From assembly GCA_964035545.1 (NCBI GenBank), contig OZ037766.1, positions 9,123,722 to 9,187,721 of the forward strand: 64,000 nucleotides of DNA, given 5' to 3'. Of this stretch, positions 1 through 13,033 are shown in pieces. Within the stretch, counting starts at the first letter, position 1. Every line of letters starts with the position of its first letter. The translations under genes and the position numbers were made by a program. Origin of the DNA: Bugula neritina (Eukaryota; Bryozoa; Gymnolaemata; Cheilostomatida; Bugulidae). Below the pieces are notes generated by a model. The model did no database searches, was not told the origin of the DNA, and saw nothing but the letters and a program-made list of their open reading frames with translations.

Positions 1-3000
1 CAAGGACAGCTGCACCAAGCGTGCTCCTTCGAGCCTCCATTGGCTGTACTGTCGTCCAGACATCTTTAACAGGGTCATAGACATCAACAGTTCTCACCCT
101 CAACGAACCATTGAACCCCCCACAGACGTAAACTTGGTTGTTTACCACTGCTACACCTGTATAAACATAACACATAAAGTAGAATTGCAATTGAATACAC
201 ACATTTTCTAATCTTCTTCATTTAAGTTCCTTAAAATCAATTAAAATAATTATCATAAATAAAATACTTATTAGGAGTCAATGTAAAATTATATCTGAAC
301 AAAATTTCTTTTTTATTTGTTCTTCAAGTTTACAATGATGTAATAGATAAGACAGCTCTGTGTGTTTCACTGAATTAAATAAACTTTCATAGAGATGAAA
401 ATATAAAATACAAACTTGCTATTATTATAGATGTTAATACTATTTGTTGATCAAAGCATATGCAACTAGGTAGTGTATTATAAACCATACTAAACATGCA
501 TTGCATACATATCTTCAAACAACAACATAAATAAACCTAACAAATAAAACACACAGATGCGAGATGAAACCTACCACAGCGACATCGCCTTGTCAGCATT
601 TCACTAACTTGATTCCAACGTTCATCTTTAAAATCATAAACTTCTACACTTCGAATAGCTTTGGGGGCTTGACCACCCAGCACTAACAGCACCTGTAGAC
701 ATCAAAACACTTGCTATAATACATAGAATCTGTCAGCCACAAGTGAAAACTTCTCTTGACAGAGAGATAGTACTTAATATATCATATTATATCTTACACT
801 ATATTAATAATATTTCTGCAGCCCTAGCTAGTGGAAGTTAACTTTATGAATGTAAAAAGCCAGATAATAAACCTTTGGCAGACCAACAGGAGTTCTGCGT
901 TTAGTTCGAGGCGTGACCAGAGACATATTTTCATTTCCTTTCATAAGATGATATTTAAGAGCTTCGATCAAGTAATCTTTACATTTGGTGTCACCCTTCA
1001 CAAGTTCTTCTTCCTCCACCTGCATATGTGTGTATTGAATGTATTCTAAATTAATAAGTGTAAACTCATGCTATACATGTTTTATATAAATTATAAATAC
1101 TGAAAACGATAGCACCTGTTGCAAGGTTGACATGTATACATTGACTGGCATGTAAGATGAGGCAGATATTTCACCAAGCTATACATATTCTTTAGTACGA
1201 GTTAAACGCTTGGTAGATTGCTCAATATTCTATTCTCTTCAAATATTACTAGATCCAGTGACATCATACCCTAACCAGGTACTCCTGAGTGACCAGTGGC
1301 AACCTGACATACTCCATGATGTGCCCAAAGTGCTGAGACCTTTTCTTAAAGTCGTACTTTACCCATGCCAAAACTGCTTCATACACCTGAGGAGAATATA
1401 TTACAGTGATATATACAGGAGTTTTTGAGCTAGATTAACAATGCACTAAGAAATCTCAACATAATTATAATATCTTTAAATGATAACAAAGTAAAGAGAG
1501 TAAAAAGTTAAACTTTATGCATGGAATATGTGGAATCATAGTCATTCTCCTGTACTATACAATTGATAAGTAAAAATATATATATTATTTACCTGTGACT
1601 CATTTTTAACAGAGAGTCTGTCACTGGAGATCAGCTTCACCAGCTGAGGTAAAGTAAGATGCATAAACTCATCATGTGTAACTACTTCGCTGAAAAAGAC
1701 AATCAAGTTACTTCAAACAACTAGAAAGTATTTCACCTTCAGTATAGTTAACCCTCACGTATGGCCTAGTTAAGGGTAAGAATTTAGTTAATCTAGGATA
1801 CTGCATGCCATCATTCCTAGAAAAAGAGGGTTGGAGAGACAAAGTCATCAGAGCTGAAGTTCCATTATAAATTTCTGATTTCAAAATAGTACAAATCTAA
1901 ATAACTTTTTTTCTTTTAAAAATATACACAAATTAAAGATGGACACAAAAAAGTTTATTAAATAATTAACTCACTTGAAATGTTGCTCAGTATATTGAGT
2001 GCAGCATAACAACAATTCTCTACAGTTATGTAAGTCAGCAAAAGCAGAGAAACCCAGTGAGTTGCTGGGATGTAACTGAGACTGAAGAAAATCACAACAG
2101 GCTTCCTCTACCTGAGATAGTTGAAGGAGGTTGGCAGCGGGTAGCAGAGTCTACAAGCAGCAGCAATTTTATCAGTCAAGGAAAAATTGTATGTATCACA
2201 TCAATTTGAAAAAAACCTCAAGCAGGTCTGCAGTCGCCATTCCTGTGAGAACCCTTGATAGAAGAGTTTTTGTTAAATCGGGCTAAGGACTTATTCAGAT
2301 GGGGCCAAGGAGCAATTATGACTGGATACTCTTCCTAGCATTAGAAATGGCATTTGTCAGGGCTTGAACCCATGACTTTGTGTTTAATAGCCAGGCGCTC
2401 TAACCCCTAGACCACGGCACCACATCAACTTGAAAGATGGCAGTTATATTCTTACAGGAACATGGTCAAAGTGCTATCCTTCAAATGAAACATAATGCAT
2501 CATAGTATTTACTTTGATGTAATAATCACTTGTATAATATCATTTACCAAAAATGTTAAACGTAAATCCATACTTGTACATTTTCTTCAGTGACTTGAAT
2601 CTCAGAAGTGTAAACAAAGTCTATTAGCTGGACCAGCGCATTACCATCAACCTCTTGGAGAGTGATACGGTTTGAGTTGCTTTCAGCGAGTTCGCAAGTA
2701 AACATAGCATAGAAGTACGGACTGCATGCGGACAGCACAGCTTTATGAGCTTGTAGCTCTTGTTCATCTGCTATGAGCACAACGTCGCATAACAAGTTTT
2801 CCCTGTTGAAATTGATTCAAATAAGTTTTAAACTTGCACACCAATCATACCTTAATACTGAAAAACATTTTAGCAATTTGAGTAAATTAGATGCTACTAC
2901 ATTTACTATACCTTCTCAGTTTGTTAAACTCAGCAAATGCTTTCTTGCTATGGTGTTGGTGTCGGTAAACTGGCTTTGCTGCTTTGAGCGGACAGCTAGC

Positions 3001-3186
3001 ATCAACTTCCTTTTGTAGAGCTCCTTTTCTGAACTCTTTTCGTATAGATGATGCAACATTATGAGATGGAGCTGACCTGGGCCTTACTGAGCTTTCTGAC
3101 AGAGCTGGTGATTCACGAGATGCTGCCAGAGAAGCATTACCTGTGGCAGTTGTCTGCCCTTGAGCAGCTTCACTTTCATCTTCCAT
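1..3186 (-). CDS. KLHL3: KLHL2/KLHL3-type kelch protein, Cullin-3 adaptor (3' end outside window)
   Basis: Substrate adaptor of a Cullin-3 E3 ubiquitin ligase; in vertebrates KLHL2/3 bind WNK kinases. Exons read on the minus strand: 2912-3186, 2574-2802, 1975-2150, 1593-1689, 1276-1386, 873-1019, 575-692 and 1-156, all with GT-AG ends and matching phases. Seen in order: BTB domain (ENLLCDVVLIAD, SACSPYFYAMFT, TEENVQ), BACK domain (LLPAANLLQL, CCDFLQSQLHPSNSLG, AFADLHNC), linker (PRTKRRTPVGLPK), then first kelch blades (VLGGQAPKAIRSVEVYDF and CGGFNGSLRVRTVDVYDP). These blocks match KLHL2/3 more closely than other kelch proteins; the two vertebrate paralogues cannot be separated here. The start is the ATG at 3186, placed by the frame of the exon; a TAG lies just upstream. 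The later kelch blades lie left of the window. The 423-bp intron 2151-2573 holds a SINE. Family call is strong; WNK as substrate is inferred. Confidence 0.93.
2212..2420 (-). mobile_element. tRNA-derived SINE, full-length, with target-site duplication
   Basis: On the minus strand the element begins with a tRNA-like head holding an A box (TGGTCTAGGGG) and a B box (GGTTCAAGCCC), followed by a tRNA-unrelated body of about 140 bp. It is flanked by near-identical 15-bp direct repeats, CACATCAACTTGAAA at 2421-2435 and CACATCAATTTGAAA at 2197-2211, the mark of target-primed insertion. It sits in an intron of the KLHL gene. A second, 5'-truncated copy lies at 22517-22695. Confidence 0.85.
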
Positions 3187-4242
3187 ATGAAACAACTATG
3201 CAAAATATTCAACTTTATAGATGCATAATTTCAATCAGACTTTTTAATATACCTATATTAAAATGTCTATAAAATATTGAGTAGACTACTGTACTGGTGT
3301 AAAGAGCAATAGGCCTATGCATCCTTTAGCAAAATGACTCACTCACAAAGTGTGAACATCAGTATTAGACTGGATGTCACTCATTTTCCGACACTTACTC
3401 ATTCGTGTACTCATCGATTTGCTAAAATTATTGACTTGACAACTAATTGACTTGACTGATATAGCTACAAATTGTTAAAATACAAGCAGAACAAAGTATC
3501 AAATTGCCTAATTAGTAATTAAGTTTATAATTTACAACTACTTTAATAAACTATTGTTTTAAAATACGGGTAACCTTTGATTGTCTTTATGCCAATAGGC
3601 AATTGTACACTTAAAAACAAAAATTAAACTGTTTCAGTTTGAAACTTAAAAAAACAGTTTTAAAATGGTGGAACCTATAGCTAAAAACTTATTCTTGTTT
3701 ACTCATAGTTTAGACTGCTCAAAAGCAATGCATGCAACTAATAACATTAACTATTGATGTGAACTTGCATTATGATTAAAACTGATAACTTATAATAACT
3801 AATAACTAAATAAGTAATAGTTAAGTTATAATATAAATAATACGTAGAATAATACTACTACTAGTACTAGTAGTAGTAGTGAGTAATACTTATACTAATA
3901 CTAATACTAATAGTAATAGTAATACTAATAGTTTAAGTTATACTTATACTTATAGTAACACTAATATTAATAGTAACAGTAATACTTAATTTGTTGAAAT
4001 TAAATTACAAGTATCAAAATGAATAAGATAATCATATTAGAACTGTTAATTATAATTCTAATAATAAACATTGTGCTGCACATTGACATTGTGATTGTTA
4101 ACTGTGTTAACAATGTTATTGTAACTGTATGATAATCGTTCCAATTACATACTAGTAGTAGCGTACAAACGGAAATTATCATTCACATAAATTAATCTGA
4201 ATCGTTAAAAAGAAAGTTAATCTCCGGACTAAAAAAAGTTTG

Positions 4243-4319
4243 CTAGAAGCAGCACCGAGTTAGTTTGGGGCTCTTGAGTTCAAAGTTCGGACAACAATAC
4301 AAATATGTGCTGCTTCTAG
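4243..4319. mobile_element. Small MITE-like element, AGCAGCAC family, copy A
   Basis: 77 bp bounded by a perfect 13-bp terminal inverted repeat, CTAGAAGCAGCAC at 4243-4255 and its complement at 4307-4319. The interior (GAGTTAGTTTGGGG, then CTCTTGAGTT) resembles copies at 23687 and 45638. No clear target duplication. Confidence 0.6.
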
Positions 4320-5027
4320 TAATAGTCTTATCGTTACTCACCAAACTAGAAATACTGGTCGTTTCTAGTTCTTTGTTGAAACGTATATTTTACATTACTG
4401 CAGCGAGCCTGTTTGAATAATATGAGATAGGAGTAGGAGATAAATGAGAGTGATTTTTTAACCCTTTGATAAATGATAACCAAAATTATGTATACATGCG
4501 CTACAATGTATTTTACAAATTAGTTAGCAAAATTAAAAATGAGCATTAGTTTAATTTTATTTCAATAAATCGCACTATATCCTCAACCGATAGGAGTTAT
4601 AGCCAAAGGGTTAAGTTCACACGCCTTAGTGACTGAACTAAAAATAACTTTTCCAGTTCAGTGGCCTTAGTAAGAAAACTCCGTATCTAGAGTAACGTGA
4701 AAATTCTTTTTAGCCGTCTAAACCATATCTTTGTCTCATACCTTTTCCGAACATATTCGTAGCTACTTCGAAGTTGATGAATAATTAAGTTCTCACCAGA
4801 GTAGATATGTTGAAGACCTCATTGTTTGTCACAAGCTTGCAGACGAACCTGAAGTTGCATTGAGTTTATTGTTCAAAGCTCTCTGGTTTATTAGCAATAC
4901 ATAATCATATTATACTCAACGTGTGGTTAATAACATTTGTCAGCAAAATCACTTCCAAGCCCTAAAAACTATCTTAACCAACCTTAAATTTTAATTTATC
5001 TGTGAGTAACTTAAACTCAAACTTTCT

Positions 5028-5079
5028 TAGATCAAAAAATTTATATAAATTAGATATGTGAATATATTATATATATAAT
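5028..5079. repeat. Direct repeat unit 1, about 51 bp
   Basis: A segment starting TAGATCAAAAAATTT and running into ATATTATATATATAAT recurs nearly unchanged at 5642-5692, 614 bp downstream and in the same orientation. Here it is followed by a TA expansion. No coding signal lies between the copies. Confidence 0.7.
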
Positions 5080-5088
5080 ATATATATA

Positions 5089-5131
<43 letters not shown>

Positions 5132-5641
5132 ACTCTCAGGCTGTCACTGTCGGTGTGAGTGTCACACTCACTGTGATACTCATACTCATAGTCATACTCA
5201 TACTGGTATCACTATCAGTATGAGTATCGTAGACGTTAGAACTAGGCGTATGTCCATGGTTTACTGCCATAGCAATTTATCAAGGACATTACTCATTACA
5301 TTTACTGGTACCTGTACTCATGCTGACTGTCATAGTGACTAATAGTAATACTTAACTAATACTAATAGTAATAGTAATACTAATAGTATTAGTTATTTAT
5401 TTTTAGTGAATGCCTATTACTATTAGTATTACATTTACTACTAGTATTGCAAATTTACTGTTGCCAATATGAATATAGAAATTCAAATTCAATTTGGAAT
5501 AGGCCATAGGCATAGCCATTAGATTAATAATAACTGTACATTTATGTTCAGTTGATAAATTTTCAATAAAAAAGCTTGCTAAAGTGTTGCTTCATGTTCT
5601 TAATCTTATCAGAAAAATTCAATTTTATGCTATTTTGATTT

Positions 5642-5692
5642 TAGATCAAAAAATTTATATAAATTAGATATGTGAATATATTATATATATAA
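5642..5692. repeat. Direct repeat unit 2, about 51 bp
   Basis: Second copy of the 5028-5079 unit. It could mark the ends of a decayed element of about 660 bp, or a local duplication; the sequence does not decide. Confidence 0.65.
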
Positions 5693-5881
5693 TTTTATGC
5701 TACATAAATGATAAATTACTATTAGGTGCATGTGGGCATGCTAGCATTATCACATTGATGATTGATATAAATGAGTAAAATGGCATTTTTTTTTAAATTT
5801 TGGGCTCAGTAATATCCTTCTATCTTTAAAACCTAGTTGTTTCAAATTATAGGTTGATGATTATAATTATTCAGCATTGCT

Positions 5882-6098
5882 ATGGACCCAATGTTCAACT
5901 TTTTTGCTGATAGCGACAAATCGTCAGATGATGGAAGAGAGCCAGAAAATAGTAATGTTATTGATGCTTTATTTGGTGGCTCAGAAAATACAACTACTAC
6001 CAATTTTTTCTTCAGGTTTGCTCTGTTTATGTAATTTAAATGATACAATATATTAGTTAAATTGTTTTGTTATAAAGTTGTTATTGCTGACACTCACA

Positions 6099-6168
<70 letters not shown>

Positions 6169-6217
6169 TAAAATGTTATATATATATATATGATTATATA
6201 TATATGATTATATATAT

Positions 6218-6291
<74 letters not shown>

Positions 6292-8203
6292 CATATATAA
6301 TACATATATAATACATATAATAAAAATATATAATATATATAATATAAATATATATGTTATATAATATATATATTATATATGTTATATATATAAAAGTAAT
6401 TTGTAATAAAGTAGCAATTCTGTCTGACTATAACATATTCATAATAAAATGAAATAAAAGGTTCATTCTACTTGTAGAAGCAAATAATTTGTTAAATTGC
6501 CATAATTTTAAAATTTATATGTTGTTTGCTCTGCTTTAATGCATTTTGTTAATTTTTTATATTATTACTATAATATTAGAAACGCTATAGCTACTTTTGC
6601 AGTATTGTTGCTATAAAAAAAATTTCATAATTTTACTTTCAAAAACAACAAAGTAGTTTGAAATATTGTAATTTACCAAAAGCTTATTGAGGTGTGGATT
6701 ATTATTAATTAAGAAATCCGTGCATTTTTATCAACAGTGAGGAAGAAATGGAGAATACAAGTTGTCAAAAAATCACCCAGAATAAAGATTCAATATTCTC
6801 AGCAACAACTCAAGAAGATTTAGTTACAAGGTAGTTTTACAAATGAATATCTGGACCAAACAAAAACACTTAGTATAATCGCCTATTGAAGATGCTTTAG
6901 GTGATAATTAAAGTGAATTGAGATTCGTTGCTTATTTAGTTGTTTTGCAATGGGTGCATCTGATGATTTGATATATTTTAGAATTTACATAAAAGACAAG
7001 ATTAAGCCAAAAGAGATTAGAAGCTCTGGTTATAAGCATAACCAAGAAATACGGAGACATGAAGATTCCATTCAGGAATGCCAAAGTCAGCCTTCCAAAT
7101 CTGATCAAGTCAGTAAAAGAAAGTTGGAAAATAAACCTGAGGAAACTGGTAATTCTAGTAAAGTAACTTGTAATGGCAAGAAATTTTGTATGACAAATGG
7201 CACCGAGAGCTCTACAATTAAACACTTGAATGAGAAGAAAAGCAGTTGCATCAATGTATTATCAAACTCAAATGGGATACAAAACAAAGCGAAGCCTGAA
7301 AATAATGTATCGGAATCTGCGAGACTTATGCCACCTCCCCAACCTATTAACACGCCTAATAAAGAACTTATGCTAACCAAGTCTTCGAAAGCTGATGAAA
7401 TCAATGAAATACTCATTGAGAAAAAAGATGAAAATGATTTAGAGGACAGTTGTAATGATGCTGATGTGCTTTCCGCAGCTTTGACGACAACAAATTATGA
7501 AAAACTTAGAGAGCAACTCAGTAATTTGCATGCAGCAAAGATATCAGGAAATTTTGTTTACCAGGTTGCTGGTAGTGTAGATGCCCTGTTTAAATGCTCA
7601 GAAGCAGTACAAAACAAACTTACTTTAAAATTTGATGATCAACTTAAGAGCGTGTTCGAAAAGGTAAGTAAGTTATCGTAACTTAATAGGAGGTTTCCCT
7701 TTTACTTAATTCTTATGCATTACAAGTTTATTCAATGTATTATTTCCAATACACTTGAAAATTTCAGATTGCTTCAAGTTTTGGTAATTTAAATGTGAAA
7801 AACATAAACAACTAATCTTCTCCAATTGATCAAATTTTGTTTTATTTTTATAAAAAATCATATCTAGTCCTGCTGACCAGCTGATCTGGTTTTACAAGTT
7901 GAGAATCAAAAGGTTACACTTATTAACAGATGAGTAGCATCAATAGAAGTAGCCTGTGGTTTAACTAAATTTGTGGTTTTTTATATTATAGTGTCAGTTT
8001 GCATTACGTTGTAGGTAGATAGTGTAAAGTTGTTGCTTAAAACCAAGCTAGAAGAAGCAAACCAGCATCATCAGGCTATCATAGACTTCAAGCTCGCCAA
8101 GTTGTCTTCTGTTCTTGATGAAATAAAAACTAAAGATGAAGAATTAAACAAGTATAAAAATTTACTACGTTCTTTATCATCTAGTATTCCCTGTTCTCAG
8201 TGA
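5882..8203 (+). CDS. Unrecognised protein with C-terminal coiled coil, 365 aa
   Basis: Four exons with GT-AG ends and compatible phases: 5882-6015, 6738-6830, 6982-7663 and 8015-8203, ending in TGA. The spliced protein starts [17 protein letters not shown]. Residues 1-60 are acidic and Ser/Thr-rich. The middle (about 76-240) is polar, Lys/Glu/Asn-rich and probably disordered, with a short proline patch ([10 protein letters not shown]). From about 245 to the end it is heptad-like ([19 protein letters not shown], then [19 protein letters not shown]), predicting a coiled coil. No catalytic motif, signal peptide or membrane segment is seen and I cannot name the family. Three frame-consistent joins and a 682-bp open exon in AT-rich DNA argue for a real gene. 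Intron 6016-6737 is filled by TA repeats. It converges on CIAO1. Confidence 0.75.
6097..6390. repeat. TA dinucleotide microsatellite
   Basis: Long TA runs (about 6099-6166 and 6177-6290, then degenerate to 6390) inside the first intron of the coiled-coil gene. Its apparent open frame of alternating Tyr and Ile is an artefact of the repeat. Confidence 0.95.
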
Positions 8204-9526
8204 AATGTACATTTATTAAGCCTTGACAATCGTATACTCATTGTCTAAACTATAGATAGCTTTGTTATTTTAGATAACTAAAATAATTAGATACTGTGTG
8301 TAAAACTCTCATTGACTATTACGCTGACTAATATTTCTATCTTCTATTATTTTTTGTTGTTGTTGAATACATTTCCGCATATATGAATCTGTAGTGAGAG
8401 TAATATCTCAATTTTGCATTAAGCAGTATAGTAGATGATTTTCAGAATGATTTCAGTGTCTAAAACCCACAAACTGCTAGATGACTACACTATATATATA
8501 TTATTTCTAGGGAAGAGATGGGCATGCCATTTGGCAATGTAAATCTCTAATTCAAATCTAAAAATTTGCTTTACTGGCTTGTTGTGCAATGGTGCAGCTT
8601 TGTAAGTGTTGTAGATTATGGTAGAAATTTTCATATGTAGGTTATTACAAGATATAACATTTGTATTAGCAAAACTTTGATTGAGCTGTAGTGTCAAACC
8701 CAATTTACTAAGCTTCAATTGATTTGGATTACTATGCAAAAAGTTTTTGAGTAAACTAGTGACCCCTGAATGGTTGAAAACTCTGCATTGCCCTAAAGAA
8801 ACAATGAACATTATTTTGAGTCTAGTAGGCCTTTATTTGTAAATAGCTGGAAAACTTCAGCATGTTTCCTGTTCTGAATTAGTACAGTCAGCAGCACAGA
8901 GTAGTCATCTTACTTCAAGTATAAGCTGTTATCTATATAATAATTTCACTATGTTATGTTACAAAGAAATGCTCACATTCAAGTAAAATGGGTCTGTTGG
9001 TCTTGGGAATGTAAAATTTCCAGAGAGAATTTGATAGTTTTGAGAACTGAAAATTATAGCAAAATCTTAACAATTTATTTAATTAAAATTTCCATAATTT
9101 TATAAAAAATACCAACACAAGTATAGTACATGAATTATTTGAGAATATAATCATATGATCAAAAACCTGCAGAACGTGTAAGAAAATTCTCAAATAGTCT
9201 GCATAATTTATAAAAGGCATCTTGCCATTAAAATATAAATGTAAATTTTATTGCAGAAATGCTCCAGTGGTATTGTGAAGGCCACATAGAGCAACAAATA
9301 ATCAATCAAGATAAAAAACTGAATAAAATGGTCACATGGCAGTAGCAAAGTTGACGCCAAAATACTATATGCACACAATGTGTAAATATACATCCAATAA
9401 TGCATTGCTAATTGAATATGGACAGTTACTTTACAAAGTTTTTCATATCAAATGACTTGACTACTGAATTATGAAATTTGTTGTAGTAAGATAGTTAAAG
9501 ATAAAAGTAAATTGAGTCAGTCTCAA
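8204..9526. other. Spacer between convergent genes
   Basis: 1.3 kb between the stops of the coiled-coil gene (plus) and CIAO1 (minus); it must contain both 3' UTRs and poly(A) sites. A minus-strand open frame at 8485-8811 has no domain or splice support. Nothing else recognised. Confidence 0.6.
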
Positions 9527-12122
9527 CTACACTTCACTACTTAATCTCCACAATTTTATGTCTCCATCATCACTGCATGATGCTAACATATCTGGCTTTG
9601 CTGGGTTCCAGTCAATGCTATTTACATCTTCATTGTGAGCATTCTTCATTTGAGCTATCATTTGAAATGAAGGGGCATTGTCATCAGAGTCTGCACTTTC
9701 ACTAAATATTCTAATGGAATTATCTCCACAAGCAGTTGCTATATATCCAGTAACATTGTTCCTAGAGCATAAATAAAACAGGTGAAGGATTTGCAACTTA
9801 TTTCTTAAACCTGTCCTATTCATCTACAAACTTGCGATTTACTATAAAATAAACAGCACAAGTTGAAAGCCGTATTAAATATTTTGAAAAGAACCTTGAA
9901 ATCAAATAATCAATGTTTTATTAGGGAACTAAAACATATAATCACTGCTAACTGAAAAGTTTTACCCACTGAAAGGTAGCGTTAAAAAGGCAATAAATTT
10001 AAATTAATGTATATACTGTTATAGTGGTAGTTAACTAAAGTTGATAAGATACATGGAAACTTTGATAGCAACAACTGGTATGAGAGTCATACTAATCAAA
10101 TGTCAAATGCAAACAGATAATACAAAGTAAGGTATGAAGGAGATATATTTTACAAACTATTGTATAAACTTACCATTTTATATCATAAATAGTACGTTGA
10201 TGATATCCAGACAAAGAGCATACGCATTTCCAGGTGGAATAGTTGCCTGGAGTAATAACACCTAATGAAGAAAATTAATGCTGTGTTAATTTATTAAGAA
10301 TTGTATTACGAGGTTGGTGGTTAAATCTTTTATTGCTCGAGCAAATTAAAATTTAGTATTAAACACACACACACAGCTACACCCTAAGTAAAGTTGCCTG
10401 TTCCCAGCCAACTAAGCTACCTACAATCTTTTTAATATGACTTTTTTAACTATTGAGTACCCCAGTTGATGGGTCTATTTACTACATTCTGCTAAAGTAT
10501 TCATATATAATATATTTTAATATTACATAGCAGTGAGCTGTTGTATTTTTAGGAACACTAGCCATAAACACGGTGCACTTTATAATATATGAATGTGGTC
10601 TAGCTTCGCAACATATAGCACATATTTGAAGTACAACACCAGTTATTACATTATATAGGTACAACATGGCACTAGATAGTGAACAAAAACACAAACCTTC
10701 CTTGTTTTGAGGGAGATACTCTTGCCATATTTTGACAGAGCAATCGTCAGAACATGACGCAAATCGTTGGCCAGTCTTGTCAAATGCAGCAGCCCATACT
10801 GTACTTGTGTGTGATTCTACAAATCAAAATTATATCTCCTAGATAATTTTAAGTGTCTAAGAATACAATGAGAAATAATAACACAGTGTCATATTCAATT
10901 ATAATAAAATTCTTGAAAAAAATAAATATATGCACCAAGTAGGGCATAAAAGCTCATAAAACTTGAACAGATTAAAGTTGAGAAAAATAAAATGACTGAA
11001 AGATCCTACCTAACACACTAATGCATTCCCAATCGTCCTCTTGCTCTTCATATATCCTAATGGTGTTATCGTAACTAGTAGAGAGCAATGTGTCTTTATG
11101 AGGGTGCCAAGTAACAGATTTTACATCTTGAGTGTGAGAGCTCAACACACTACTACACTCGTAATCAGAGTCATCATCTATTGACCATATCCACACACGC
11201 TTGTCTCGACCACAAGTAGCTAGAGTAGGTTACATACATGTGATATTAATATAAAATATAAACAAACAGTGTATTCAAATATTGTACATATTTATATGTT
11301 GATATCTTATGTATCATTTTAATAAAAGTGACACTATCAATTATAATCAACAATATAAACGCAAGGTTTGAAAATTGATATTTACAATGTAAAAGGTTTT
11401 CCCACAAATATTTAAACAATTGCACACGTCACAGTTATATTTTCTGTTACCCAGGTATTGCCCTGATGGTGACCATGCTGCACATTTTACTTCATTTTCA
11501 TGGCCTTCTAAGGTTAAAGCACACTCAAATTCGCCATTCTTTCTATCCCATACTGCTGTTGTTCCATCAAAGCTTGTGGAAGTTAATAGTTTGTCACATG
11601 GTGACCAAGTTACACATCTAATCGTTCTGCTATGTCCATCAGAAAGCACACTACTGCGTATCCATCGCTCTCCTAATATATTGACCATACAGTTTCTATG
11701 AGATGATCAGAAAATATTACAATGAAATAAAGATCTAAGAAATTTTAGTAATGAAATATGCACCATTTAACGATCTTTGCAATTTAGCATTTTATTTATT
11801 ATTAGAAAATTTAAAACTTTTTCTGAATTTACTAAGCACAGGTATGTATGCCTCATAATAGATGTAGAAGCACAGATGTGTTCTCTGAGTGTGTTGTTTC
11901 AGATTAAACTGCTTTTTTCCAAGACCTTTTCTATGCCTAGATAATAGCATATATCATTGTTGTAATGGCTGCAATACTCATAATACCTTCAAGTTTCCAA
12001 ATGCACACAACTTTATCTGTTCCACAAGTAGCTAAAAGTGTCCCGCTGTGATTCCAAGCCACGCACCAAACCCGATCTTCATGTCCTTTCAATGTAGCTA
12101 AACACTCCATATTTACAGCCAT
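9527..12122 (-). CDS. CIAO1: CIAO1, WD40 subunit of the cytosolic iron-sulfur targeting complex
   Basis: Acts in the cytosolic iron-sulfur assembly targeting complex (with CIAO2B and MMS19) that delivers Fe-S clusters to apoproteins. Six exons on the minus strand: 11987-12122, 11451-11672, 11010-11219, 10697-10816, 10174-10261, 9527-9761. Joined length is 1011 nt, 336 aa; human CIAO1 has 339. Seven WD repeats are visible, with family-typical blocks: [92 protein letters not shown] and the C-terminal [12 protein letters not shown]. Start at [16 protein letters not shown] gives the expected first blade; nothing upstream extends it. Longest intron is 434 bp (10262-10696) and no intron shows coding content. 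Identity is very secure. Confidence 0.97.
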
Positions 12123-12904
12123 TAATAGAAGCTAAAATTCCCTTTTGTATTTTCTTGACTAAAATCAAACTTTATAGCGATATTCAAAATTAAACTTGTA
12201 AATGATTGTTGTATGACAATCTATCTGCATATATATATAAAGATTCAAAAGCAAATTTAAAACTATCGTAAATGATAGGCATCATCATATTCATCATGCC
12301 TAGTATTTGCTTTTAATGAACACAGTTTTTTCATTTTTTCAATAAAAAATCAAAACTGTGTTGGAAAATGTTGGCTCTTTCCAAGCAATCGACAATTTGA
12401 TAAATCAAAGCACTATTTGCATAAAGGTAAGCCTTGCATGATGTGCTAATGATGAATGTTGATAATTTTGTAGAACATCTATGCCGATTAGCAGTAAAAG
12501 ATTATCACTATTACTATAAGTATAAGTATAAATAGAACTGTATTAGTATTTAAACATTATTATTATATGACTAGGTATACAATAAAAACTAACTTCAAGT
12601 ATCGGTATGACTATCATGATGAGTCACTTGAGTGAACAGAGTATGAGTAGCAGCATTTGTAAAACCATCATATAAAGATTATCATCAGTATTACTATTAT
12701 TAGTATTAGTATTCTCATCTCATCTCATCTCATCTAATTAATCTCACTCGGAGCGCTTTGGCTCCTTTATCGAGATGCAGTGGTGTATGAACAATTGTTT
12801 AGATTATCAGTAGTAAGGAAGAAAACTATTTTGTCTACGAGATAAGAATATAGTTAATTATGCTTCGATTCAAAGCTCAATAGCTAGCTACTGCCAGGAG
12901 AGAA
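12123..12904. other. CIAO1 upstream region and simple-sequence spacer
   Basis: Upstream of CIAO1. About 12480-12740 consists of loosely repeated TATTAG/TACTAT words ending in an ATCTC repeat (12716-12740), and 12895-12945 is purine-rich. No gene seen. Confidence 0.6.
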
Positions 12905-13033
12905 AGAAAAAAGAAAGAGAAAAAAAAAAAAAAAGTAAATAAATAAATAGATATACACCGCACAGCTTCAGATGATATAAAGCAGAGTCGATGTTAAGTG
13001 CTTATAATCAGTTAGGCAAAGCAGCTAGAATCA

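Larger units (their letters stand above)
3187..5881. other. Intergenic spacer between divergent genes, simple-sequence rich
   Basis: About 2.7 kb between the divergently transcribed KLHL gene and the coiled-coil gene; both promoters should lie here but no clear core element is visible. 3840-3990 and 5336-5460 hold runs built from ACTAAT/AGTAAT words. 5156-5230 is built from TCATAC/GTATCA words, and 5063-5126 is a TA microsatellite. No coding region is supported. Confidence 0.7.

Noticed and set aside
3347-3414. Upstream coding exon for the KLHL gene (MSTRMSKCRKMSD)
   Set aside because: A GTGAGT donor exists at its end, but no acceptor puts it in frame with MEDESEAAQ; at best a 5' UTR exon with a short upstream frame.
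6081-6305. Open frame of alternating Tyr and Ile
   Set aside because: Translation of a TA microsatellite inside an intron.
8485-8811. 108-codon minus-strand frame between the coiled-coil gene and CIAO1
   Set aside because: No recognisable domain, no splice support, lies where the two 3' UTRs should be.
10345-10440. tRNA-like sequence in a CIAO1 intron (AGCTTAGTTGG on the minus strand)
   Set aside because: A-box-like word only; no B box at the right distance.
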